DNA from: Sanghuangporus weigelae
Taxonomy: Eukaryota; Basidiomycota; Agaricomycetes; Hymenochaetales; Hymenochaetaceae
Reading direction: 5' to 3'
Assembly (NCBI GenBank): GCA_033182465.1
Contig: CP137322.1
Coordinates: forward strand, 558,001 to 622,000
Length of the DNA: 64,000 nucleotides
Shown piece after piece: positions 35,193 to 46,243 of the stretch. The position numbers and the translations under genes are program-made. Under the pieces are notes generated by a model. It was not told where the DNA came from. It saw nothing but the letters and a program-made list of their open reading frames with translations, and made no database searches. How positions within the stretch are numbered: position 1 is the first letter of the stretch; the number at the start of each line of letters is the position of its first letter.

Positions 35193-37298
35193 ATGTCTGG
35201 GTCTGGGTCTACCGTTTGCCTACTACAAGAGGAGGCAGTCTCCGAGACTCCACTAGATTCGTCATCGTCTCAGTCTCAAATTCTCCTTCGACGAAGACGT
35301 TCGAGTCCAGTTAAGCGGAGACAGTCGGCTCCCCAGAGGCCTCGGTCTTCCTCCGAGTCATCGTCGTGTAATCCCCTTTCTTCGCCCCTCGGAGGGCTGG
35401 ACTCAATGGCGTCGCCCGCGCCGATCCTAGCCTCCGTACGGGTGCTCGTACTCTCGCACTTGGCTGAACTAGAGAGAAGGCTCACCACTTCCAACTTAGC
35501 CCTCTCGTCGCCTACGTCTCCATCCTTTCCAGATTCAGGTTCCGATGATCAGGATCTGGCGTGGTCAGAATCACCAAACAGTCAGGCTCGTGAGGAAGAA
35601 GCAATGTTACCGATGGATGAAGCGCTGCTTAGTTGGGCTCACGACACACTCGACATGCTCCGACGGATTCGCTCAGACGTAGCCTTACATCTTCCGGACC
35701 TACCCTTCGATGCTCAAGTACTCGAGGAGCTTCTCCACACGCACCTGCACGACCTCTCATATCAATCTCTACTCGATGAACTCCGTGCGCATCTGCCTGA
35801 CCTCCCACGTCCGCATATGCCAGAGTTTACACTTTCTGATGTACAAATCCGTTTTCAAGACGTTAGAACACAGATCCGCGAGATGTCTTCATCACTAGAT
35901 TTGAGTCGGCCATTGGACTACCTCCCCGTTCTCTCAGCACATCTCAATTCTCTTCACGCTCGCCTCTCCTCAGCGTCTACCTCGTCGGACTCACCATATG
36001 CTCTCCCTTCTTTACCTACCACAAGTACTTTATCAGAGTTATTGGACAGAGTATTATCATCGGATTTGGTCCCCACTGTTTTGCATCGCGTGGACGGCAA
36101 TGACAGTCCCCTTGAAAAGGCCGCGAAGGAGATGAGCGAGACTTTGAAGAAGTCTTTGGATGGTGCAAAGCTTGTTTCATATGTGGATTTACCCGGGGAG
36201 TGGAGAAGCAATCCGTGGGTATATAGTGGTTATCGGTGCGTACTAGCGATCCTTTGCATTACAGGAAAACGGCGATTGATGTTGTTGCTTTTCGTTAACA
36301 GGTTTATTCCTCTGCATAGATGGCCTGTCATCCTGCTTTCGTTATTCGCTTTGCATAACGAAACTGGTGAGTCCTTCTGCTGTTCAACTTCTGATCATTT
36401 TTTTAAACCAGCAATGATATTGTAGTGAACATTTACACACATATGATACCCCTCGTTCATAATGCAATCCGATTCTTCCCTTCTCTCAACTACGCGTCTG
36501 TACCCGCGGACAGACCAGAGCAAGTATACACAGCATTTGCGATGCTGTGCCTGTTTGGAAGTGTCATCTGGCATACGATGTCGGGTTGTGCTCATCGGGT
36601 AGGGATGGAGCTCTGTGCGAGGTACGCTTCTATTCTATGCCTCGAAATAATCGGTCGATTTATAAGTATGAACATGGTAGGGTTGATTACGTCGGCATTG
36701 GATGGTCGGTCCAATCTCACCTGTTGGCGCGATGACGACATTGACAAAGAGTTTATTGTAGGCTTATAAGCGCTAGCGTCGGGACTGTCGTCTACTACGG
36801 CTTCTCGTGTCACTCCCAGGCTGCGCTCGTATACCTTTCTCTATGCGTAATCACAGGTATTGCAGGGAGTATATTCCCGTTCATGAGATGGTTCAACGAT
36901 CCAAAGTTCAGGGTATGTTCCTCCTAGCCTGGATCTTAATCGACATGCCAACAGTACTCTAGGTCTACCGCATCGCCTTCTTTCTTGGGATGGCATTCAC
37001 AGCTCTCGCTCCGCTCATCCACCTCGCCCATCTTTTTTCCGTCTCAGAAACCCTCTCCTTCATTTCGCCTATCTCATCGTCGCTCCTCTCCTACATCATC
37101 GGCTTGGTATTCTACGCCACTCATGTTCCTGAACGGTTTGTCGCGTTGTACAGCGAGAGGATGGCTCTGTGGACGGATTGGATCGGAGGAGGCTCGCACG
37201 CGATTTGGCATGCGTTCATTGTGCTTGCGATTCATCAGCATAAGTGGGGGATGAGGGAGATGAGGTTGGGAGTTGACGGAGAAGGGTGTTTGATATGA
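35193..37298 (+). CDS. PAQR/hemolysin III-type seven-helix receptor (Izh3-like) with long N-terminal extension
   Basis: PAQR proteins (adiponectin receptor/Izh) are seven-helix membrane proteins with a His/Asp zinc site and proposed ceramidase-like activity. Six exons: 35193-36235, 36302-36366, 36426-36621, 36681-36704 (24 nt), 36762-36912, 36963-37298, about 604 aa. The first ~325 residues are a Ser/Leu-rich, partly helical extension with no known domain. The core begins YVDLPGEWRSNPWVYSGYR, then LFALHNETVNIYTHMIPL (family H-x-E-x-x-N-x-x-T-H), LFGSVIWHTMSGCAHRVG (zinc-binding His), VDYVGIGWLISASVGTVVYY, and the closing GGGSHAIWHAFIVLAIHQHK with two more zinc His. All metal ligands look present. 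The start ATG is 18 nt inside the longest open frame. Confidence 0.88.
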
Positions 37299-37835
37299 GG
37301 CTGAAACTTGCGCTTTTATTTTGCTTCAGCCCTCGAACCTCGATCTGCATTCTTCGTTCTTATTGCGGGATGTCGGCCTTTCAAGGGATAAACATATTGA
37401 ATGGAGGTTCGTGGTGGAGAGGAATTGTTTTCTGTGATACCGAGGACCTTATTTTGCCCCCGGCCCAGTCTTTCGATTTGAAATCTCGATCCGCATGAAG
37501 TGACAAAGTGGGTTCGGATTGGAGGCGCTACTTCCAAACTTGATGGTTTATTCCCAGTTTTCTTTTCTTTTCTTTTCTTTTTTCATAAACGCATATTCAG
37601 TCATTTTCAACTTAGATATAGACACAATTTCGATTCGTCAAATTATTATGTTGGGTATATGAGACGTCGTAAATTTGGAACAGTACTATGCACCGCTGAA
37701 ATAAGCGTCACGTGTTATTTGGTATTCTTTTCGCGTCGGCCTGGTTCTTTGACCAAAATTGATATTTGCTTCTTATTTACAATATCTACTACTTTTTCCC
37801 CCTGAATCCCTTCTGTGGAGTGAGCCTTCATAAGG
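37299..37835. other. 3' flank of the PAQR gene, no gene seen
   Basis: About 535 bp, AT-rich after 37550, including a TTTTC repeat run at 37560-37583. Confidence 0.45.
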
Positions 37836-38456
37836 TAAGGTAGAGGAAGTATAAAGTCGACTAGCTGTCACATGTGACTGATGTCCCTGAGAAACCCTGA
37901 TCTAACCCAATTGGGAGGACCCTAGCGGCAAAAATCTCGAGTTAAAATTTCCCAGATACTTGAAAACCACTGAGACTTCAGCTGTAGTCTGCTGCCGTGT
38001 CTGGAGGTCTCTGAAAAGACTTGTTTTCAGTCTGACTCTCTATTCCCATCACCCACGAAGCCAGCCAGAATTAGTTATTACTAATACGTGTTAGTCATAG
38101 ATAATATTACTATATTTGGGCATATTAGTAATTCGGATCCTTCTGGGAAGCGGCAAAATTCTTGGGTCAAAATTTCAATTTTTTCTTAAACTTCACCAGG
38201 ATGTTGGAAAATAAGTTCTGAGCCATTTAGAATATAAAAATGTATTTTCTTAATTGGAGGACTAATTCTTAATATTTTTGTAAAATAAAACCATACATCT
38301 GTAGGTATTTACAATCTGCAGAGATGTACAGAGGCCAAATTTGTGTTTGTGTGTTGTGGGAGGCTGAATTAAAGTGTTGTGTTGTGATGCCAAATGAGAC
38401 AGGTCAGGGTCATGCGAGTCGTCACAGCTAGTCGAGTTTATACTTCCTCTACCTTA
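37836..38456. mobile_element. Non-autonomous TIR element 1 (about 621 bp)
   Basis: The left end reads TAAGGTAGAGGAAGTATAAA followed by GTCGACTAGCTGTCAC, and the right end is its inverse (GTCACAGCTAGTCGAG, TTTATACTTCCTCTACCTTA) with two mismatches. No coding capacity. The interior is AT-rich with a GGTTTCTCAGGG/GACCCT motif pair near the left end. It abuts element 2 directly. Confidence 0.75.
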
Positions 38457-39077
38457 GGGAAAGTATAAACTCGACCAACCTGTCACATGTGACTGATGAC
38501 CCTGATGAACCCTGATTTAACCCGATTTGGAAGGACCCTGTGGCAAAATCTGAAGTCTGGTTGACCCAACCCAGGACTTTTGTTTTATTTCCCTTGAAAC
38601 TCACATTTTCTAAGCTCTACAAATGTAAATTAGCTTCCTAGAGCTGGTTTGAAGCCTCTGGGAGGCTTCTCTATGCTTTGCTGGACCTTCAAGTAAAACT
38701 ACTTGATTTGGATATGACAAATACATGACAAGTGTATGACAAATGTTAGTTTTACATAATAATTTTGCATATGTAAGCGGCAAAAATGTAAGTCAAAAAT
38801 TTTCAAATTGTGCCAAAACATGCGGAAAAGACATTCTAAGTAACTTTATAAAGTCAGGATTCTTTCCTAAATAGGAAGCTCAAATGACCATATTTTTAGG
38901 AAATAAAACCAACAAAATGTAGGTATGGATCCCCCCTACAAATGTATAGAGTCAGAATTTTCATTTGAGGTGTTGAGTTGTGTGTATTTCCGTTGAGATG
39001 TTGTGGGAGGGTGGATGACCAAAAGAGGTAAGGCACGCCGCGTCACAGTTGGTTGAGTTTATACTTTCCTTACCTTA
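38454..39077. mobile_element. Non-autonomous TIR element 2 (about 620 bp), same family as element 1
   Basis: The left end TTAGGGAAAGTATAAACTCG then ACCAACCTGTCACATG mirrors the right end GTCACAGTTGGTTGAG, TTTATACTTTCCTTACCTTA. Shares with element 1 the sub-terminal CACATGTGACTGATG block and the run of CCTGAT...AACCC...AGGACCCT, but has diverged. No coding capacity. Confidence 0.75.
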
Positions 39078-40507
39078 TGTTGAATTATGTCTTCAAAAAC
39101 CGGGAGCTAAGCGAGCTCGCGTCGATCACCGGCATGACGCGGCAAGGCCGTGGGACTTCCTCACTGAACCATTGGCTTTGCCGATCCCCATTCTTTCACT
39201 TGTCTCCTCCAAGACTGAACCCTGTGATTTCATTCATTCAGCTTGAGTCGTTCAATTCCCCCATCAAAATGGATGGTTATGCTTCTTCATTTCGATCTGA
39301 GATCCAACAACTTGAACTTGTGGCGAGCAAATCTTGCGGCCTTGTTTTCTCTTGGGTGCACTTAAACTTCGGGCCAATGGCTGATGCTTGCAAGAGATAG
39401 AATGCAAGTGGATGGCTTCTAAAGGCAACAGATGGCCCGTTACTTGTGCTCTCTGGCTGAAAAGCAACGAAACTTACTGCTTCCGGCTCAGAGGTATCTC
39501 ATTAAGTGGTTGAATACACGGTGTAGCGCACTGGCTCCTCCTGTGCCAGTACACTCATACTATGGCTCCCTCTTACTGCAGATACCATATCCCAGCACTG
39601 CCGACACCTGAGAGTGTGAGGGCACACTCCTATTGCACTCGGGACATCATTTGAGCACGTATCCATTGATTCCAGCACACGTACTGTACTGCGGCGCCCT
39701 CCTATGACCCAAATCGATCCACCGATGGCTCCCCGACACTCAGACAGGTCCGCCGACAGCTCCTACCCAGCACCAGGCACTATAGGACACATCCCTCAGT
39801 GACTACGTGCCGCCGATCTTATGATTTACCATACGTACAGCCGTGCGGCGACTCTGGATGCCTCCGAGTCGGCCCCCCTTGGCGCCGATCAATGCGGCGG
39901 ACACTCAGACATCCTCAGGTACCCTCGCCGACGCCTCCTACAGCTTACCAAGTAGTCCCCCATTGTCTAGGGAGCTATATATTGTTATATGTGCTTACAT
40001 GCCTCATTACGATGTATCTGCCACCAGTCCGGCAGTCCCCCACAGCACTGCCGCTCCGGCCACTCATATTAGTCACTAGGGATCGCCCACACTCTGTATT
40101 GAGTGCCGCCGATGCATCGGACACCTCAGGGACATCGGCTGATGCGCCCTGTGTCTCATATACGCGATATCAGCCTCCAATCATCGGTTCCGATGTTTCC
40201 CGACTTCCCCCCAACGCGGCGGCCCCCATTAGACCATGTATGGAAGGTAGGCATGTGGTACATCGGCGTGCCAAGCCACCGACTCGCACCGCCAAGCCCA
40301 ACTCCGCCGGCGCCCGTGTTATTGCAGATACTCAATATTTCATGTGATTGGATGCCCCCCTCACGTTGCCGCTCTCAGATTTCATCTGGGCGCTCCGGCA
40401 GCGGCCCTTGGCGACCCAGATGACTCAGGAGATGTTGTCAGACAGTAGGATGTGTCGGCGACAGCAGTAGAGTATATATAGAGCTTATACTAGCTTGTAG
40501 ACGACAG
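39078..40507. repeat. GC-rich, gene-free stretch leading into the inverted 836-bp repeat; unclassified
   Basis: About 1.4 kb. From about 39500 on it is rich in CCGCCGA and TCCGGCA-type words, with many short open frames that are composition artefacts. A TATATATAGAG box is at about 40474. It is continuous in style with the 836-bp repeat, so both may belong to one larger unclassified element. Confidence 0.4.
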
Positions 40508-41343
40508 GATTCCAAGCCTAGCAAGGATTCCAAGAGCATGTACCAGACCGAGCGCTAGAGTTCGAGATATCCCTCACTCTGAGTCTCCCCTCATGTACTG
40601 AGCCTCCCCCTTGACTATATACTATCCTTGACATCTCCTCTTGTTTGACTCCACATTCTACTTGCCTTTGCCGCCTCCGGTACGCCTCTGCCGCTCTGAC
40701 GTTCAGTGAGTGAGTAGGGCTTGGGATTTAACCCTGAGCCTCCTCCCCACACTTTATACCTGTCCGGCGCCCCTCTATTTGACATCGGCGACCCTTCGGC
40801 GACCCAGGCTTCTTATCAGACTCCCCTTCGGCGTCCTTTCCAGCCTTTCACTCCAGTTTATCCCATCTATTGATCTTATACGGTCTTTTCCTTTCATCTA
40901 TCACGTTTACGCTACTTCGGCAGATTTGTGCAGCCTCCCCCTCAATCCGGCACCCCTCTATTCGACGTCGGCGGCCACCTGGCGACCCAGCCTTCCTATC
41001 ATACACCCCTGCAGCGCCCTTTCCAGCCTTTCACTCCAGCTTAGTCCATATATTCATCTTATACGGTCCTTTCTCTCCATCTATTGTGTTTACGCTACGT
41101 CGGCAGCCCCCTGTGATCCCCCCTCTCAAGCGGCGGTCCTGTTATCCTATTCCCTTTATCCAGCGGCATCCCTAGACCCATCCATTACGTCTCCGACGGT
41201 TCCTGGCACCTGCCGGGTAGTAGGTCTTTGAGAGTCTGATAGCGTCGGCATCCCATTTTTGGAGGTCCCTTCATACATTCAGCACCCTTAGTAGGACGGA
41301 CATCTGTAGCACCTTCAGATACGACACCGCCGACCGACAACGG
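40508..41343 (+). repeat. 836-bp repeat, copy A, containing a 183-bp tandem duplication
   Basis: Present again in inverted orientation at 42917-43752 with the same length. Inside, a unit beginning CCGGCGCCCCTCTATTTGAC (40764) repeats at 40947 as CCGGCACCCCTCTATTCGAC, a period of 183 bp, with a partial third unit after about 41100. The open frames over it are low-complexity Ser/Pro/Leu and unlikely to be genes. The following 162 bp (41344-41505) show no feature. Confidence 0.8.
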
Positions 41344-41505
41344 TTGTGCCATCTTGGGATGTGACAATTACAATGGCTATGTCGCAAGAGTTATGATCCA
41401 TCTTGGTAGAATGGAAGGTAATCTCTTGTTAGGGTGACAATCTCGCTATCAGATCAGGTATAGTGTGCGAGGCGAAGGCTGGGTGTCTTTCATAACTTGC
41501 CCAAC

Positions 41506-42917
41506 TGTTAGGGAGTAGGCCCGGAGTTACACCGGTTTGATCCTTTTGCCTAAGCAGCGGTGTGTTGTGCAGAGGTGATCTTATCTACCCACGTCTGGCT
41601 GTACCACGCGGTCCCTTACTAGCCTTCCTAGTCGCGGTCCGAGTTATGGATGCTTTCAGATACGAGGTGATAGTAAAGCAGATTGAGATTTTCAAGAGGC
41701 GTGATAGTACAAAGCACACAGTAATAGCTCGCTGTAGGGCAAGCTTTACACCAGTGTGTTAAGAGGATCGAAAGATGGGGAAATGAGGGCCTAATCCTAC
41801 AACTATTTATGCTCCCAGATATTCCATTTTCCGTCCTATTTCTTACTCATCCTGTCTCCACTTTACTCCACTTTTCTCCACCATTACATCTGTTCCTTTG
41901 TCATCCTGCTGCGCTTTGCTCCACTTTGCTCCAATCTTTGTAAGGTCGTCTCCACTATGACAGAATTCTGTGGAGTTGCTGACTGAGACAATAGAGGTGG
42001 TGTTCCGATGTGGAATGCTCCACTGTCAGTACTCCATAACGATGTCATTGCCGTCATTGAGTGGCATCTTTGCCCTTGGAGTGATGTAGGCTGCTCGGTA
42101 TGTGATTCTTCGGAATTCATCTCGAGGTCCAGCGAGGGTAAGCATAACTCGCACGTCCGTGTTAAGGTGTCGGGTCGGTGTAGAGTATGGTCCAAGGCAT
42201 ATCATGAACTGCATAAGTTCTGCTGGCGGGTTCTGCTGGGTTCTGGTGACTAGCCATGCTTTGCCTTCATATCGTATGTCTCGAATGTAATGCCATATCC
42301 TTCATTGTATAAGGAGTTGTAATTGCTTGGTCTCCAGGTTCGCATCTCTCGGTAAATAAAGGTTTGCCTGTATCGTAGATGCTGGACATGGTGTGTGCAA
42401 CTCTGGTCTATACCATCCAATCATTCTCCAAGTTATCGGGTTCGCGGTTCGAGGGGTTCGAGTTGTGATCGTGAGTTCCTCTCGTTTCTTGGGTACTATT
42501 GGGTTTGGTAGATTGGAATGCATTGTATCTTGAAGGTGTCGCTCGGTTTCGATGTGACAGTCACGCGTACCAACTGTTGCCGTGCATACTATGTAGTATA
42601 CTTCATAAAGGACCATGTAAACTCGTGCACAGACTTGACAGTGCTGAAATGCCAGTGAGGTCTCCATAAACCTTATTAGCCTTTAGCCTTTTAGCATTTA
42701 GGCTTTAGTAGTTGTGCTTCTGGACTTCTAAGAAGTTTGATCGCTTCTTTTGATCGAGGTCGCTCTGGTTGCTTGGTCGGCGGCGTTAGAGTGGTAGTCC
42801 GCGGTAATAGGCGGTCGGCGGTGTTAGCTGTTAGCGGGATTACGTATCCGCTTCGGTGCTTCTAGCGCTCGGGTGGTAGCGGGTTACTGTTGCCTAGGCC
42901 GCTCGATCGCTTGGGCC
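41506..42917 (-). mobile_element. Truncated LTR of the same gypsy family (older, isolated copy)
   Basis: Aligns to the LTR at 43753-45264 from its TGTTAGGG end to the GGGCC at 42911-42917, where similarity stops and the inverted 836-bp repeat begins. About 100 bp of the LTR are missing. It is more diverged than the other copies. Its U3 reading frame (42667-42026) is broken by CGA to TGA in the QRRIWRYI segment. Confidence 0.85.
42026..42667 (-). pseudogene. Decayed copy of the U3-encoded 213-aa ORF
   Basis: Starts METSLAFQHCQVCARVYMVL as in the intact copies, but a TGA interrupts it after LLIQ near 42305. The rest continues in the same frame to the normal end NDGNDIVMEY, so this single stop is the main lesion. 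Confidence 0.75.
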
Positions 42918-43752
42918 CGTTGTCGGTCGGCGGTGTCGTATCTGAAGGTGCTACAGATGTCCGTCCTACTAAGGGTGCTGAATGTATGAAGGGACCTCCA
43001 AAAATGGGATGCCGACGCTATCAGACTCTCAAAGACCTACTACCCGGCAGGTGCCAGGAACCGTCAGAGACGTAATGGATGGGTCTAAGGATGCCGCTGG
43101 ATAAAGGGAATAGGATAACAGGGCCGCCGCTCAAAAGGGGGGATCACAAGAGGCTGCCGACGTGGTATAAACTCAGCCACAGGAAGGTATGAAGCATATA
43201 AGATGAATATAAAGGATAAAATGGAGTGAGTGGCTGGAGAAGGCGCCGCTGGGTCGTCTGATAGGATGCCTGGGTCGTCGGATGGCCGCCGACGTCGAAT
43301 AGAGGGGTGCCGGACTGAGGGGGAGGCCGCAGGAATCCGCCGAAGTAGCGTAAACGCGATAGATGAAAGGAAAAGACCGTATAAGATCAATAGATGGGAT
43401 AAACTGGAGTGAAAGGCTGGAAAGGACGCCGAAGGGGAGTCTGATAAGAAGCCTGGGTCGCCGAAGGGTCGCCGATGTCAAATAGAGGGGCGCCGGACAG
43501 GTATAAAGTGTGGGGAGGAGGCTCAGGGTTAAATCCCGAGCCCTACTCACTCACTGAACGTCAGAGCGGCAGAGGCGTACCGGAGGCGGCGAAGGCAAGT
43601 AGAATGTGGAGTCAAACAAGAGGAGATGTCAAGGATAGTATATAGTCAAGGGGGAGGCTCAGTACATGAGGGGAGACTCAGAGTGAGGGATATCTCGAAC
43701 TCTGGCGCTCGGTCTGGTACATGCTCTTGGAATCCTCGCTAGGCTTGGAATC
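42917..43752 (-). repeat. 836-bp repeat, copy A', inverted relative to 40508-41343
   Basis: Reverse complement of copy A with scattered substitutions, including the two 183-bp units. Its far end stops exactly at the LTR of gypsy copy M, in GGAATC|TGTTAG, whereas copy A continues past GATTCC with CTGTCG in inverse sense, so copy M probably inserted into this repeat. Confidence 0.8.
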
Positions 43753-45264
43753 TGTTAGGGAGTAGGCCCGGGGTTACACCGGTTTGATCCTTTTGCCTAA
43801 GCAGCGGTGTGTTGTGCAGAGGTGATCTTATCTACCCACGTCTGGCTGTACCACGCGGTCCCTTACTAGCCTTCCTAGTCGCGGTCCGAGTTATGGATGC
43901 TTTCAGATACGAGGTAATAGTAAAGCAGATTGGGATTTCCAAGAGGCGTGATAGTACAAAGCACACAGTAATAGCTCGCTGTAGGGCAAGCTTTACACCA
44001 GTGTGTTAAGAGGATCGAAAGATGGGGAAATGAGGGCCTAATCCTACAACTATTTATGCTCCCAGATATTCCATTTTCCGTCCTATTTCTTACTCATCCT
44101 GTCTCCACTTTACTCCACTTTCCTCCACCATTACATCTGTTCCTTTGTCATCCTACTGCGCTTCGCTCCACTTTGCTCCAATCTTTGTAAGGTCGTCTCC
44201 ACTATGACAGAATTCCTTGGAGTTGCTGACTGAGACAATAGAGGTGGTGCTCCGATATGGAATGCTCCACTGTCAGTACTCCATAACGATGTCATTGCCG
44301 TCATTGAGTGGCATCTTTGCTCTTGGAGCGATGTAGGCTGCTCGGTATGTGATTCTTCGGAATTCATCTCGAGGTCCAGCGAGGGTAAGCATAACTCGCA
44401 CGTCAGTGTTAAGGTGTCGGGTCGGTGTAGAGTATGGTCCAAGGCATATCATGAACTGCATAAGCTCTGCTGGTGGGTTCTGCTGGGTTCTGGTGACTAG
44501 CCATGCTTTGCCTTCGTATCGTATATCTCGAATGTAGCGCCATATCCTTCGTTGTATAAGGAGTTGTAATTGCTTGGTTTCCAGGTTCGCATCTCTCGGT
44601 AAATAAAGGTTTGCCTGTATCGTAGATGCTGGACATGGTGTGTGCAACTCCGGTCTATACCATCCAATCATTCTCCAAGTTATCGGGTTCGCAGTTCGAG
44701 GGGTCCGAGTTGTGATCGTGAGTTCCTCTCGTTTCTTGGGTACTATTGGGCTTGGTGGATTGGAATGCATTGTATCCTGAAGGTGTCGCTCGGTTTCGAT
44801 GTGACAGTCACGCGTACCAACCGTTGCCGTGCATACTAAGTAGTATACTTCATAAAGGACCATGTAAACTCGTGCACAGACTTGACAGTGCTGAAATGCC
44901 AGTGAGGTCTCCATAAACCTTATTAGCCTTTAGCCTTTTAGCGTTTAGGCTTTAGTAGTTGTGCTTCTGGACTTCTAAGAAGTTTGATCGCTTCTTTTGA
45001 TCGAGGTCGCTCTGGTTGCTTGGTCGGCGGCGTTAGAGTGGTAGTCCGCGGTAATAGGCGGTCGGCGGTGTTAGCTGTTAGCGGGATTACGTATCCGCTT
45101 CGGTGCTTCTAGCGCTCGGGTGGTAACGGGTTACTGTTGCCTAGGCCGCTCGATTGCTTGGGCCTTTGATAGCTGGCTTGGTTACCGGTCGCGTTTGGAA
45201 AGCTGATCGTGTAGATCTGTTGATCGTGTCAATCCTGATGCGAGTTTTTGAGCGGATCCTTTCA
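43753..45264 (-). repeat. 3' LTR of gypsy copy M (1512 bp)
   Basis: Bounded by TGTTAG...TTTCA, the complement of TGAAAGG...CTAACA. It differs from the 5' LTR of copy P by few substitutions and by one fewer 10-bp AGTAAAGTGG-type unit (about 44105-44125). Confidence 0.9.
44273..44914 (-). CDS. U3-encoded 213-aa ORF in the LTR of copy M, unknown function
   Basis: Intact and identical in translation to the copies at 52470-53111 and 63260-63901. It starts METSLAFQHCQVCARVYMVL and ends NDGNDIVMEY. Basic, no signal peptide, no domain I recognise; CQVC near the start is the only paired-Cys motif. It lies wholly upstream of the predicted TSS in U3, so in the genomic RNA it is carried near the 3' end. 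Confidence 0.55.
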   Translation of the reverse strand: METSLAFQHCQVCARVYMVLYEVYYLVCTATVGTRDCHIETERHLQDTMHSNPPSPIVPKKREELTITTRTPRTANPITWRMIGWYRPELHTPCPASTIQANLYLPRDANLETKQLQLLIQRRIWRYIRDIRYEGKAWLVTRTQQNPPAELMQFMICLGPYSTPTRHLNTDVRVMLTLAGPRDEFRRITYRAAYIAPRAKMPLNDGNDIVMEY

Positions 45265-45388
45265 CTACACCCCCCCTAAGATGAACTTTCGGAGAAATGT
45301 TCATCCTAATCCGTGAGAAAGCTCGGATAAAGGGTCGCCTAGTGATGGTTGATTTTTGCTATCAAGCCATCATCATCTCTGCCCCAAA

Positions 45389-45704
45389 ATGTCGAAAGTC
45401 GCCGCTGCTGTTACTGTTTTTGTCGTTATTGTCGCGATTTTCGGCATAAATCATTGGATTTTGGAGCGTAAAAGGCGTGCTCAGGTAAGTGATGCATGCT
45501 CTGTGCCGTTTCGAGTTGTTAATCATCCTCTAGGAGGCTGACTTCGAAATGCAATCGTTCCAGCGCGATGTTACTACTGTCGCGCTTCGAGTTCACCTCG
45601 CGCTCGGTTATGACGTTGAGGTTATCGATCCAGTCGTCGAAAATGCAGGTATTGCTTCGCAGGAACGTCGTGAAAAGGGTGTCTGGGAAGACATTGACTT
45701 GTAA
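45389..45704 (+). CDS. Antisense two-exon gene of the retrotransposon, 88-aa single-pass membrane protein (copy M)
   Basis: Encoded opposite to gag-pol, 125 bp from the 3' LTR. Exons 45389-45484 and 45534-45704 flank a 49-nt intron with GTAAGT donor, TTAATC branch-like site and CTAG acceptor. The product starts MSKVAAAVTVFVVIVAIFGI (membrane span), then NHWILERKRRAQ (basic stop-transfer side) and a soluble acidic tail containing DFEMQSFQRDVTTVALRVHL and ending REKGVWEDIDL. Positive-inside reasoning puts the C-terminal domain in the cytosol. The same structure, with an open frame and intact splice sites, occurs in copy P. No similarity I can name; not env-like in length. Coding status rests on conservation of frame and splice sites between the two copies. 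Confidence 0.65.
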
Positions 45705-46243
45705 AGGGTGGTGGGAAGGGATATGAATATGAAATGTGCATCATGTAAAGAATATGACGCAATTGAAAGTGATAAGAAAGAAATCATAAAGTCGTTAATG
45801 AATAAGTTTTATACCAATTTGGGAGTGAAGTTCCAGGTGTTTACCTACGGCTCTTCAACCCCCAAATGGAGTTTTTCGAAGAAAGAGTGTAATTGGAGTG
45901 CCTTTCAGCGTGAAGGCACATCCTAGCATGATGCAAGGGAGTGACTTCACGTAAACTTTTGGCTTCTCCGTTGCATAGAGGATAATAAAAGGTAGGCATA
46001 ATTTGCTAATTCGGAGCCGGCACAATAAAACAATATACAAAATGTCTAGGCCCTTGTAGGTTCTTTGACACTTCTGCATAGTGCTTCATTTGTGCTGGTT
46101 GGCCGAATAAGCGTGAAATAAAGAGGTGCATAAAGCATAATTTGGTCGGATGTGACCATAAATATCATAAGGTAAGAATGAAATGCATAATTGACCATGT
46201 CGGGTCACGATATGGGAAAGGGGTTGCATAAAAGAAGAGTTGT

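Noticed and set aside
39799-40423. 182- and 106-codon frames in the GC-rich repeat
   Set aside because: Pro/Ser/Arg-rich low-complexity translation in overlapping frames, typical of GC-rich non-coding repeat.
40710-41231. 173-codon frame with internal repeats, recurring at 43173-43550
   Set aside because: It tracks the 183-bp tandem repeat, is truncated differently in the inverted copy and begins inside non-coding repeat.
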